From positions 14,932,102 to 14,996,101 of the forward strand of contig OY855906.1 of the NCBI GenBank assembly GCA_963693305.1: a stretch of 64,000 nt of DNA, in the 5' to 3' direction. The stretch is from Meandrina meandrites (Eukaryota; Cnidaria; Anthozoa; Scleractinia; Meandrinidae). The number at the start of each line of letters is the position of its first letter. Position 1 is the stretch's first letter. A model generated the notes under the pieces. That model was not told the origin of the DNA and did not search any database. It saw only the letters and a list, made by a program, of their open reading frames with translations. The position numbers and the translations under genes were made by a program. Positions 24,301 to 38,100 of this stretch are shown one piece after another.

Positions 24301-27300
24301 TTAAGGGAGCTATGGACGATTTTCAAAAAGTGGGAGTCTGGGTACAAGTGCGTATCTGGCGTTGGATCATCCTCGGAGACCCAGGGGCAGTTAGTGGGGG
24401 CGAGGGAAAGTCGTAACGGGCGAAAAAAAATTTCGGCGAAGAAAAGTAAAGTACGAAAAAGTACTTTTCTTCGCCGAAATTTTTTTTCGCCCGTTACGAC
24501 TTTCCCTCGCCCCCACTAACTGCCCCTGGGTCTCCGAGGATGGCGTTGGATTAAATGTGAGGAAACAACAAATTACATGTTGGTAGATATTTATATGTTA
24601 AGTACATTTTTATCCCTTTTATTGTTATGACGTCATCGGTCACGAGACCAAAGCGGACCGCATTTTTAAATTCGCTTGAAAACTTTACTAGGATCTCCCT
24701 CTTAGGATTTTTTTAAGCGAAGTTGTAGCTTTTTAAATAGTGTTTCAAAAAATGGCCATGATTACTTTTTCCTAAAAATGTACGGCAGTAAAAAATACAA
24801 TTGGAAAGTTTGTTGGCTTCCTACTCAGCGATCATTTGCGGTAGGAATAAAAGAAAATTTTGCCAAAGGCAGGAGTGCATGCTCTTTATGGTGGCGTTGT
24901 CAGTTTCTTCTCAATTCAATTGCTTTTGACGAGGATTGATTTAATTTCTTTCAGACGAAAGGATTGGCCTGAGGAGAGGTTAAGTAGCTGCCCCTCCCCC
25001 TCCCCCCTGCTCTGGATCTCCCCAGCGGATTCCCCGTGCGGGCTCACGACAAGGGAATTTTCAAAATGGCGACGACAAGAAAGGGGAATCCAATGGAGTG
25101 ATTTTGAGTTCTAGAGGACAGTTTTGTCGATGTTTTTCCTTCTTGACGCGATCAAAACAAGTCCTCAAACGTAGGGTATACCTCCTTTATTTGTATTCCC
25201 GATAAAGAAGAATATGGAATGAGTAGAAACGTGCGAAAACGTGGGTAACAGAAACTTACAGGGACCTGAGGTAAGCGTTTCTCATTGTACAATGATTTTT
25301 TTTAGACTGTTTGAATTATGTCTTCGACGTTTATCATGTTTATCAAGCTTACTGGAATTAAAGCCGAGCTCGGCGTAAAAATAGATGGTGAGAACGAGGA
25401 AATAGTATTAAATGGCAGTCATTTCGTCGAGGCATGTAACTGTTATTTATGTTTGTCATCTGAATTTTAAGCTACTGTACTTCAAATTAATAAGAATATA
25501 ATCGCATCCTTTCATTATTTGTACGTGAGGAAATGTTCCTCAAAATATTGACCAAGTGGCCATTTCAGGCCGCAAAGAAAAATTACGTCAGGGAAATTTG
25601 AAATTACTGCAACACCTTTGATGTGATACCTTTGAAATTGGAAGAAACATTTCTGCTCCAGGGACCGCGGAGACCATTCAAAAGTGGTAGGGCTAAAAAA
25701 TTTGGCCAAGGCAATCAATTTTAACAATTTTGGCCAAGACAAACAAGTATTAGAGGCCACTGTTCCGCCATTGTATCATGCATTTGCACGCCATCATATG
25801 TACAACCCCAATAAATATAGCATAGCTGTCCTCACTTGGTATACCATCCAATACAGTAAATTATTTTAAATAAAACTGCCTAAGATGTCTTTTGAAGTTT
25901 CAAAAATTTCTCGTTGCGAGAAACAAACTCTTGTGCGACGTCAGCTTTGCCGACACTGTCTGTTGAGGCCCCATTGGTCTCTGTTCTGTGCTTGTGGCTG
26001 TTGAAAACGGCTTGACTGCTATGGCCTATTGTAGGCTCTCGGTCAGTGGGGCGAAAAGCGGGCGCGCGAACGAAGGAGAATTGAGGGGGTCTTGTCAACT
26101 CTCGCCTTGCGGACACCCCGCTATTACGGACACTCGCTATTACGGACAATATTTAGATCCCCGGCTATAGAGGTTTGACTGGAAATAACTCCCGCTATTA
26201 CGGACTCTCGCTAATATATATATCATATTAGACATTTTAGTGTGTAGTATCGCTGCATATTTTTACGAGTCATGCAGTATTTTGGCGAGCCCGAAGGGCG
26301 AGTCAAAATACAAATGATGAGTAAAAATTTACAGCGATACTACACACTAAAATGTCTAATAAGAGATTTATTATCCAACGTTTTAATTTCCCCAAAATTC
26401 TGACTTGCCAAGGTTTCTAATCTTTCGCGCGGTCGGTGGAATGAAACGAGTACAAATATCGTGTGATATTTGTACTCGTTTCGCGCGTTATTTGTACTCT
26501 ACGAAGCAGTGTTGGATAATAAGGACACTTAACGAAGTCCCAAGCATGTCCGCTATAACGAGAGTTGACTGACGTACACCCTTATAAAGTGATCTTTGGC
26601 AGTACGGTAGGTACTGTAGGTACGGTGGGAACGCCTGCGAAAATAACTGCCGCCGCGCTGCTCTGCCGAGTCTTTGACTTATATTCGTGCATATGCAAGA
26701 GCATACTTGTTTCTTGCTTTCAAGTGGCAAAATTCATAAAATATCCATGTCATCTGGAGCCCTAAAAATCAACCCAAGCAAAAATGTGGTAGGGCTATAG
26801 CCCTACCAGCCCCTCCCCCTCCGCGGTCCCTGTGCTCATTGTGATCTCTTTTTTTTTATTAAAGTCAGACTAGAGACTACTTGCAGTCAACCTGGTAGCT
26901 AATCTGGACTTCAATTAAACAGTGCTACTCACGTTTTGGAATGCCTCTTTGGGCATGTTTAATAAATGAGACCATTTCTTAACTTAGAATTTGTTCTTCC
27001 CATGATGTTTTATTGTATTGGTAAACATAAATTTCCGTTTCTTTTGCATTTTGTGGTCTACAGGTATTTTTTGGGACTAATAGAATGCCTAATGTTTTGA
27101 CAGGATTTACAGAATTCAGAACTGAGGACATTCTGGATCACTGTTGAGTTAAACGATGGATTATAACAATTTCAGGTAGTTGTTGATCTCTTAGTTTTAC
27201 ACAGTTATGTGACAGTCAATTCTAGCAATTCCCTTCCTTCTCTACACACATTCATTACCTGAGGCATTTAAGATCTGCTTTTTGACCAGACATTTGTCTA

Positions 27301-29033
27301 CTTTATAAAAAAATCTGTTTGACATTTTCTTAAGGCCTGTATTTTCAGTTGTTGGATGACCTTCAGTAGCATTTTAAAGTAGCAATGTAAAAATTCATGA
27401 GGCCTTAAACTTAAGCAAGCCAGAAAACCCTAATTCCAATATAAAGCTAACTGCAAGCAACATGATGTACCGTTTGGCAACCAAAGTGCTTTTAGGGCGA
27501 ACCGGAGTACTATGTAGGCCAACTGGAATCTTAAGCAGGCTAACTGGAATGGCTTGCATGGCTCGCATGTTTCATGACACATAAGTGCCATACAAGCCAG
27601 AAATACCTAAGTCCAACCATTAGCATAACCTCAGCCACCTCAGCTAACTATACTCAGGCTAACTGGAGTACTGCTTAGGCTAACCAGGGAGCTTTTTAGG
27701 CTAACCAATGTGCTATTTATATATAGTGGAACGGCTCTCATGACTTATTGGCTCGCACTTTGTCAAGGCCCAAGTTATTTTTTAACTGATATGGGAATTA
27801 GCCAATTAGTAGCCGTAATATTTGATTTAAACAAACTCCAGCTTAGTTTTTGTTGGCAACTTGCTCTACAAGAAAACCAAACACAGATTTCTGTGACATA
27901 ATGTTTTGAAATGGACAGATTACAAAAATTCAGCTTTAGGGTACAAAACATTTTTAAACATTATTAAAATAATCTGACATTTTTCTGTAATGATTAATGA
28001 AAGGAGGGGTGCAAAGAAAATTGATTTCTTCCTTGCCTGACCCAGGTAGACTGGACAAGGTGAAACCATTATAAGCTTACCCAAAGTCCCATGTTTCTTT
28101 CGAAACAACTACAACAAAAAATAAAAATTCATAAATGTCATTTGGCTATCTAGCAAGTGGAAAAAATTATTGGATCCACTAGGCCAACATAAAAGCAGCC
28201 AGTTTTTTTCACACACTGAAAAAGGCCATTTAATTTTAATATACTGAGTTTGCATGCTGGAAAATAGCAATTTCATCAAAATAAATAGTTTTTGTTTATT
28301 TTGTTTCTTTTTACAGGTGACTTGAAGACTTTGCAAGGGCATTCCTGTTAGTCAAAATGAACTCAAAAATACACATTGTGTCAATGTAATAAAATTGTCA
28401 CATGATTGATTCCCACATGTTGCCAGTTTAAACCTGAATATACTTGAGTAACATTTATAGCTATTTATATAACATGAACATCCCAGAACCCAATAAGGCT
28501 ACATGTAAATACTGACACTTAATTACATGTAAGTTTTAAAACCATTCTGGGGTTCATGACAAAAAAAAATGTTTGAATAAAAACATGTTAAAATAATGAA
28601 ATAACAGAGAATTTACATAATTATTATCACAGACGATAAATTTTACTCCAGGTTAAGTTAATGTGTCAAGTTTTTTTTGTAGCACAGGCTTGGTTCCACA
28701 GGGTGTGGTTCCAAAAAATATCCATACCTCCCTGAAGGATGGTTCTTTGGTTTGGACCCTCCCACCCCCTGGGATTTCCAGTTTAGCTTCATACTTTCTT
28801 TTAAAAATTTGTGCTATTGAGACCCCCATCCCCCTCGGAATTTCCAATGACCATCCTTGGGGTGGGTAAGGATATTTTCTGGAACTGCACAGTGTAGGCA
28901 TTTGCTTATGAAAGTAAGCTGCAGATTGATCTGATTGATACACACTAATCTATTTTCACATTTACCTGTTTTCTATGGGATATATAATTATATATTGTTT
29001 TTACTGGTTTCACTTGTAATAATAATAATGATG

Positions 29034-29129
<96 letters not shown>

Positions 29130-32100
29130 GGAGTTTCTTGGCTTCCCTAGGCAACTTGTTGTTGCCCGGAGCCAATGACGAAACCAGCTTCAATATCATC
29201 AATAGCTGTGCGAATCTTTTATCATAATCATAATCATAATCATCATAATATTCATTTATAACGAGCAAATTCAGCAAAAAGTTTTCAAATGCGCGTTACA
29301 AAACATATTAAAATAAACTAACAACATTACACTAATAAAATATAAATAAAATACAGACCCAAATGTCTACTTAAATTAAAACGAAAAATATACACTAATG
29401 AAAACTAGTTTGACAAGATATGTCTTGAAAGCTTGCTTAAATTGATCAATAAAAGTAATTATCCTTAGATATGACGGTAGCTGGTTCCATAGTTTAGGCG
29501 CCAAGGCCGTCACAAAAGCAATTCATCATTTACTTTGATCTCAGACTATAGTTCGAGTTTGACTTGACAGATATAAGATCAGAAATGTAATTAGGGCCAA
29601 GTCCATGGATCGCTTTAAAAGTAATTAAAATAACCTTAAAATCAATACGAAACTTAATAGGTAACCAGTGTTGTTCTAATAAGAAGCTGGGCGATGTATG
29701 GCAGAACTTGGGTGCTCGAAAAACCAGTCTAGCTGCAGCATTTTGCACGCGCTGAAGCTTATAAGCACATGCAAACAAGGATTAATTAGCATAAAGCAAT
29801 CCATTACAATAATCTACGCAGCTGGTAACAAGCGCATGAACAAGAGCTTCTGTCGATTGTCGAATGAGATATTTCCTGATGCTAGCAATATTGTGAAGAT
29901 GGTAAAATGCTGCTTTACAAATCTTGTTAATATGTGTAGCCATTGTAAAATTACAGTCAAATTACTAGCCAAGGTTCCGAACGAGGCTGGAATTTGAAAC
30001 CTCTGAAACACCAACTGATAGAGTGTCAATAAAGACTTTTGCCAATTGCTGCTTGGTATCAATAAGCACGAACTCGGTCTTATCACCATATTACAATACT
30101 TTATGAGAAATTTGTAACTGACTGTTGACGCGAGCGTGGGACAAGACGTAATCTGATTGCCAGATGGACCTCGAGCCCATGCCCTTCCAAAATCGGTTAG
30201 ATGCTCTAACCACTGAGCTACAGGGAGACTGGTGGTGAGCTAGGTCATATCTTCGGGGTTCATATGTGACACGCGCTTGCATACTACAAGGAACAGCAAT
30301 GCCAAAAGCGTCCTTTGTGAAGAGAAGTAAAGACGGAAATTTTTAACCCGGTAAATGAAAATTGATGTCTGACATGCAGTCTGCAAGGCCTCTTCACAAT
30401 GTAAGATTACTTCTAAACATATTGAGAGGTCAAGAAAAATGACAGTCAGGATTGAAATTAAAGTACACAATTTGTGTGTCCACCACTTACGATTTTGTCA
30501 TGTTCTCGTAGAAAAAGAATACACGGCTGTAAAAGCTCAGAGGGTTCGCCAGTACTTTATCATCCTTCTTAAATGTACGACCTGTCCTGGCAAAAACTGC
30601 GTTAACCAAGGCAATCAGATTGTTAAGCTGCAAAAATCAAACAAAATCGTGAATTGAACATAAAAATCAACATACTTTATTTAAAAGGACTGTGTCACAG
30701 CTGAAGTAAGTCTATTTCTTTAAGATTTACTAAAAACTCACTATAAAACCCAATGTTAACAAAGGAATTACTTCTAAATATAAATGACAAAGCCAGGCCT
30801 TCATTACAAACCTTTTTCTATCTGTACCTTTCTTTGTATTTGCTATGTTAATGAAATGTTCCTTCACTGTTTCAAGTGATTACTTTATTTTTTTACTCAA
30901 TTCGGTGGCCATTTATTTGTATCTAAATTTGGCTAAAATTCGTCACAAAGTTCCTTCAATCTTAAATCGTGAAATTATGGGTTCGATGATGAAGATGTTG
31001 TTAGAAGACACCCTTTTCAAAATATGTGGCATATTTTCATTTTTAAACGTAACATTCATTGTGTTATTATTGAATGTAAGCCTTGACTTTGAAATTGATA
31101 TGCTCCGGTTTTCTTTTTAACTTTGACACTTGGTTTAGCTATATGCTTAGAACGAATTAAAAACGTTCTCTGGTTAAAAAATTTTAAAAGAGAAGCTTTC
31201 GGCTACCACTCTGTAGCTTTTGACGAAAAGTAAAATAGAAAGCGAAAATTACAAATTTATAAGCAAATAATGTACGAAAAAAACCCTAAATAACAGTGAA
31301 AATATGCAGTAAAAAATTTGAAAGTTATAATAAAAAGTGAATATAAAATGCTAAATAGTCATAAAAGAATGAAATATTGCCAAGGCAATGGTTTTGAATT
31401 ATTGTCGGCTTTGATAGTCTACGCAGTAATTGCCAGGATTCCAACGTCTTACGAACACGATGATTGCCCTTGTCAATTGCGCGTACAATATTAAATTAAA
31501 GTCAATATGGTGGTTGTTTGACCAGGCGTGGTTAGCAAAGTCTTTTCAACCAGAGAACATGTTTAAATTTGTATCATGAATAATCTTGGTTACTCCTCCA
31601 TTTTTTCGACTATTTTGCTTGTTTCAAGCTAAATATGCATGCTTAAAAAGCTGCTGCGAATCGTCATTGTCAGAGGATATTGGCCAATGCTATTTTCTAT
31701 TGTTACAAGCCTATTGTTTGTTGTCTTCATTAAAAGAAATATTTTTTAGCTCGTCACGCAATCTTTCTCGGTAACCAAATGTACAAGAAGATTGCGCGTC
31801 GCGGCACGTATTTACAAACTGTTAGGATCTTTTTTTTGTATTCTGAGCAAGGAGAATTCCTTTTTAAAGTTTAAAATGAAATGAAGAAACACAGATCAAT
31901 TTTTAAGTGGATTTAAAATGGAAAATCATGGAGTACAATGTGCTAAAACCGTTCCGGTGAGAAATGTATCTTTCATTACGCGGATGAGAAGACCTTGTGA
32001 CATGCATGCTTTTGACTACAATTCACGGACTTGATCACGACTTAATGCAGCTTCTCAAGACTTCAAAAAGGAAAATGTTAATGTATAATATTGCTTCGAA

Positions 32101-35100
32101 CTTGAATGGAATTTTTATAAGGATCGGTAAAGCCACTGCGTGAAAAATTGACTGCGAAAAGCCGTCGGGCTCCTCTAGCGTGAATAATGCAGGATCTCAC
32201 GGCTTCAAAAATGTGCAGAATTTTGAAGCTTTTGAATGCATTTGTAGCTACATCTTGAAATGAGAATTAATCTAAAACAAAACTTCTTTCAAGTTTCTTT
32301 CATTTGTCCAGTTTACGTTTGGAATTTTAGGCTTTTGAAGCGAACTGATTTGAAAAGCACATGGTGACATCTGATACGCATTTCTTGCGGATGAGTTACC
32401 GTCGTGTTGTTTATATGTATATATAAGATTTATTACCGGCAGTACTTCAGAAAATACAAACAAGTATTTTTATTATTAGTTATAGTGATGGAAAGCATAA
32501 AAAGCAACATGAGTGTTAATTTTGTGGAAGGAATTCAGTAGTTTTGCAAGCGGTTTTGCGCTATCTCACGGCACCATGTTCATGATTCGCAAATAATTTT
32601 ATTATCCCCAGTTACCTCTATTCTACAAGATAATACCACTAGTTGTTAAACTGTCAGTGACAGTTGTACAGAATAAAAAGCTACCTTTCACCAGAGCATT
32701 TTGAGCTAGTGTTATATTTTGCACAAAGAGTTCGTGTTCTGTTTGGTTTGGGATCAATTTATCAAAGTTGATAAGCATTTTAAATCATAAATTGGTCTTT
32801 CAGCGTGTCTAGAAACGAATTATTTGTCTGAATTTGGTGCGCATATGGTTTATTTTTTCCCCTCTCACGTTTGTGTTAAATGCCGTAAAAGAGCCGGGAA
32901 TCTTTGGGGGTGGGGTGCGCACTAATAAAAGCCTTCGGGACTTGGAGTCAATGGGTTAATGCATCGCAAATCGCTTTCAATATTATCATCTTTTCCCCTT
33001 CGCGTACCGCGTGCCGTCTTTGATCATACATATGTTTAGTGTTGGAATTCAGCAGGATAAAAAATTACCTACCATTAACCTTAGTTTCACTAAAACCGTT
33101 TCAATCACAGTACAATTCTGCTAGCCTGCAATACGGGCCTTTTTATTGGGCAAGCGCTCCCAAGGGCGCTTTTCCCTATAAAGAGCCCCCCCCCCCGAGT
33201 TCGAGTCCAAGATAGACTCAAGATGACGCCGCTTGCCCGATCAAAATGCGCTAGCTCACCAAAACGCTTTCATTGCAGGCAACAATTCTGCTCGAAATGT
33301 GTCTTGTGACACACTTAAGTGGGGCTTCGACTCTTGGTGACGCGCCATCATGCGTGAGGGTAGCAGAAGGTGTCCCGTCGCGCGTGACTTTTCCAAACCT
33401 CTCAAAATCACAACCCCGCTGTACAGGTTCAGGTAACTAACTGGTTACTGCAATCCCATCTTCGGGTATCTTTTTTTCTTACAACATTATATGTTTCAAT
33501 ACTTTTTTAGACTTACATCCACTTGAGAGTATTTACTGACTTCTTCCAGTGTGTTTCTCAGATCAGTGATCGCCATTCCTGGCAGGAGATCTTTCTTTAG
33601 CGTTTCAATGATGTTACTTTCGTCTGGCTCTTTCTCTAGCTAGTTGTATTGATGGAAACAAGGAAGCAAATAACTGTGTGGCAGTTTAATATAGAAAAAG
33701 GTAAGATAGAGGGTCAGAAAAAAAGAAAAGAAACTCTGAACCTATTATAACTATTTACGATGCATCTTAATAAAGTTAGCCCAAACTTTTTGAAACTTTT
33801 CGTCATTTAAAACCCGTCTTATCATTCCCCAGTCGGTTACTAAACAATGGGTAGAGTTTTACCCCTTTGGGGATTTTTTTCATTAATAGGCTAACCACAT
33901 GAGGCTGGTCTGGATTTCAAATGGGTAATTTTGTACATCTGTCTAGGAAAACATGCTTCAACAGAGAGTCCAGGAGTCGAGGAAAGTACTCTAAAGAGTA
34001 GCAAGGCTCGGCAAATGGGCCAGGTCCGGAGATAATCAAGGACGGGCAAACGAGGGAAACGAGGCTTGGTTTTCTTAATAAGTTCAATATGAAACTAAGG
34101 TCATGTCTCATGACTGACTTCATTACCAATGCACTTTTACCGTACAATTTACAAACAGTGTTCGCTAGCTTTGATGGAAATATGGCGGGTAGTTGAACTC
34201 AACAAGAAAGTTAATTGATCACGAATATGAAACTTCATAGATCACATAACCGTACAAAAATGAGTGTAAAACTGTACTGTAACCTGTAAGCGTTTCGCTA
34301 ATTAAGAAAATCTTCATCCCACGTCAAACGCGCTTGAAACCGCTCCTCTAAATTTACACATGGTGACCTAACTATGCTTGTCATTGACAAATCGTTACTA
34401 ACCATTGCCACCTTGGTTTCGAATTCATAGACTTTCATCATTTGTTCGTCCGAGTCAGGTCCGCCTCCAAGATACTTTGCAATTTTCTTCATGTACGTCT
34501 TATAGGCTTCTTGAACCTTAATTTAAAAAAAAAAACACAGAAAATTCTTTGTCAAAATAATCCTCCTTATTTTGAATTCTTTTATTTTGGATTTCTTTGT
34601 TTTTCCCCATGCCATGACATAAAGAATCGCCTGACTCCTCGTTATAGAATATGGCTGCAAAAATATTGCAAATCAGAACAAACCCATGAATTAAATGCAT
34701 TTTTCTACACCAAATGTTGTTTATGTGGATGTATTTATCAAATCTATTCAACTGGTAACGTTCCTTAAATGTAAATCTTATCACTTAGCGATCACATCTG
34801 CACTTGTCTTACAGCTGGAATATAGTAGGATTCGTTAACGCGTGAACAACAGCAACAAAAAATTGGAAATTTGTAAGCTTCCCACATTGTTATTTCGTTC
34901 ATTATGTTTATACGGTAATGAATCGGAAGAGCAAGTTGTCAATCCAAAAAAAAAATGGGGGTCACCAACTATTTAAGAGAGAAAACAGCAAGCGAAGTTA
35001 ACGCAACGGCTACCAGCGTTGTATGTGTTTAGATAATCTCATACCCAGATGTTTACTCACTTAAAGGGTTGAGAAGATCTGGGCACGAGATAAGTGTTTC

Positions 35101-38100
35101 CTTTGCACGCAGCGCACACTCGATACCTGACGTGGAGTGATGCTGCGACATGAATTACGTGCGCAGTAAGGACGCGCATAAATTAATAGCGTAAATGTAG
35201 GGTTATTGCAACCAACGAAGAATAAAACGGAAAATGCCACATTTTTGGTATCTTTTATGTGTGTGTATTTATTGCTCAGAAGCTGTTTATTTCAAGGCTC
35301 ATACGTCTGTTTTATGTCTTTTAAAACATTAGGTTTCATGAACAAAACTCGTCATACGAAAATATTCCTGGATAAATTTTAAGAAAATTCTAGTTTTTGG
35401 TAATTAATCCTAAGACCTTTTGAATTCGCCAACTTGCAAAGTCCCTGCGGACACTTTTAACTTTTACTTACAATCTGATCATCTGAGGTGTTTCTTGTAT
35501 AGTAGTTGCGCTTCATTCCAAGTTCTCCCGGTCCAAACTGAAAAAAAAAATCAAATAACAAATCACTGAGGTTAAATAAATTGCAGTTACCTCGCCTTAT
35601 CTTCTTCTTCCCTAAAACACAGACAAACAAAAACAAAACGTTGTCGAATCTCAGAATATTATTGAAAACTCACTATGTGCAAAAAATGTTCTTTCCTGCA
35701 CTAACATCTGTTATGATTTTTGGAGTATTTGAAGTCCCTACGACCCAATCTGGGCCGACTAGCTCAATTTCTTTTTGACGGCTAAAAAAATCATTCTAAA
35801 ACAGACAGGAAAATAAGAAATAAGGCGATTTTAATGACCTTGAAGACTTTGCGACTGCGGTGAACGCTTTCATCTATGATTTTCTTTTTTAATATTTCAT
35901 GCTCGATTAGCTTGAATTGAACTTAAAATCGCCAACGCAGATGACATTTTTACAAGCATCACCATTTCACAGGGACCTCATCCCCCTCACGCCATTCTTG
36001 GATTTGAAGGACGAGAAGGAATGCATTAAAACAAACAAGGCTAACCTGTAAGATGTGTTTACTTGAATCGTGGAAACCGATGGACACTTTGATGTCAATA
36101 AACGGCTTGCAAAACAATTCACTCGATACTTTGCCAAGCCTCTGGGTGATACTCATCTTTGATAGGGGCGTCATGTTACCCGTCACATTCCATCCTCCCA
36201 TGTCATCAATTAACTTCTTCAGTGGACCATCTCCACGTGCTTCGACAGCAGTTTCATCAATGCAGATGTTGTAGAACTTGACAGTCTTCATTACAGCTTC
36301 GTTCTGATAATGAAATTCGGTGTTTCGTTACTTGCGGAGTGTCTCGAAGATTTTTAGCACAAAAGTGCCTCTCGGTCGTCCGGGAAAAGTAAATTTCCCT
36401 GCTGGACAAGTAATTTTTCATGCTCGCTCACTTGCCCGATTGATAAGCGTGCAGGCACGACGTCTGCAGATCTAGACTTGGTCTTGAAAAAGTAAACTAA
36501 GACCAGAATGCAACTACCCTGGGCAAGCAAAATTTGATTTTCAAGCCCTGAAATCAAGCGCAAATCTTTCTCGACACTGACGTTAATAAATGCAGTTATT
36601 TACGACTGTTTTGCTAAACTACTTAAGAGCGCCCGTTTGTAATCTAACACTTCTTTAGCAGCCAAAATGATCAAGAATGCAATCAACTTCTATTCCTTTT
36701 TCCTGTTCCTATTTATGTGAATCACTTATCAGGACCTTTCTTCTGAGAAAGTTTCAGGAATTTCATTTTTTGGCATCCAAAACACCTTAGTCGAAAATTA
36801 GGGACGGGCGCTCTTAAACTACGAACAGTACGTCATTCAAATACCTTAAACGACGTGATAAATAGATCAAACGTAAAACAAAAAAGTATACATGCGGAAA
36901 AAGTCCTGCAAATCACTTGGAAAAAAAAGGTTCTAAGTCTAGAACGTATGGAACAATGTAACATATAATTTGTGAAAAAAAAAACACGTAAATCCAAACG
37001 ACATCGACTCAAAAAGTTTATCAATATCGTAATTTTTATCCTCGAACCCGTTTTATGCGCGCTTTTAGCTTTTTCCTTTTCTCCATACGAACATTTTTTT
37101 TTTTATTTCTTAACTCAAAGAGGATAAATTATGCATTAAAAAAAATAGGTCACCATGCTTGTTTACGAGAAAACCAAGATTTATCTCTCTCCCGAGCCAC
37201 GGCGTACAGGGAAAAGCCGCCATTTTGGTTATGTGCGCTCGCTAATTATGCCCAAGGCAATACTGAGGGATACCTCAACATGCTTTTTCATTTAGAAGTA
37301 GAGGCCCAGTAGAATTCTTGGGGTAGCCATTTACATAAAGTGGGCAGCAAGAATTATGGTGTGGCTCATGAATAAAATGCGCGGCAATCTTTTTAATTTA
37401 TGCAGCATAAATTATGACTTAGAAAAATGATGGCGTATAGTGTATAGACAATGTAAATAGGCAGTTTAGGAGGCGTAACGCATCAGTCTACTCTTTAAGT
37501 TTTGAAGCCGCGTTGAACAAGTGTTCCACTCTGAAAGACTGACGGAAGGAAAACAAAACAGTATCAGTCTATATATTGGAACAAAACAGACACCGGATCG
37601 ATTTAAAAAATCGTTTTCATTTCTTGGAATATTGTAAGGTGACAGAGCTTCTATGTATGATTCCGGATCGCCTAGAAGACCTTTGGTTCATCATCCCAGT
37701 AATTTGCTAACCGAAATGGCGGGCGTAGACTTATGCTTTTTAAGCGGGGGCATTTTCACTTTGGGAGGAGGGGTCAAGATCGTCGATGGAGCGAGGGAGG
37801 GAGGTAACGGAGTGGAGGTTGCCATCGGAGATATATTGCACTTTTGCTGCTAATTCACCATTTGGCCCTTGATCACGAGTCGTTGGTATTGTCACTTGCA
37901 ATTGCTCTCGACTGTGGACTGGTCATTTTGGTAAATCCTCTGTGAGATGATTGGTAGAGCATTGTGATTGGGCTAGCATTGTTGCTTCTGGTATAGAATT
38001 GAGCTGGTGTTTGTCAAAATCCTGTTTTACAGCTGCATGTACTGCCTTGGCCTTTTCTTGTGCCCAAGGTCTTCACGAGACACAGTGTTATCGATAGTAT

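Larger units (their letters stand above)
26094..26569. mobile_element. Nested TIR element with GTCAACTCTCG ends
   Basis: Inverted GTCAACTCTCG ends, internal direct units CGCTATTACGGACA, located inside the 25659-26832 element. The next inverted pair, TTATTATCCAAC (26369) and GTTGGATAATAA (26511), marks a third nesting level. Confidence 0.65.
25659..26832. mobile_element. TIR element with CAGGGACCGCGGAG ends
   Basis: Inverted 14-base ends CAGGGACCGCGGAG, flanked by TGCTC at 25654-25658 and 26833-26837. Carries GGTAGGGCTA near both ends and hosts further insertions. No transposase ORF. Confidence 0.7.
22817..30490. other. Gene B intron 7, remaining sequence
   Basis: An intron of 8.2 kb assembled from nested elements (listed separately). 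Stretches 24560-25650 and 26840-28690 show no recognisable gene. A loose repeat based on AGGCTAACTGGAGTACT recurs between about 27486 and 27710. Confidence 0.6.

Noticed and set aside
25880..26170. ORFs on both strands around 26 kb
   Set aside because: Repetitive TIR-element sequence, with no protein family recognised.
28935..29277. Poly-Ile and poly-Leu ORFs
   Set aside because: Translations of the (TAA)n microsatellite.
30164..30226. Functional tRNA gene
   Set aside because: Boxes A and B are tRNA-like but the stems do not pair properly and the sequence is embedded in a repeat shared with gene C; a SINE fits better.
37653..37853. Gly-rich 66-codon ORF
   Set aside because: No domain or splice context; it lies inside the long-TIR element.
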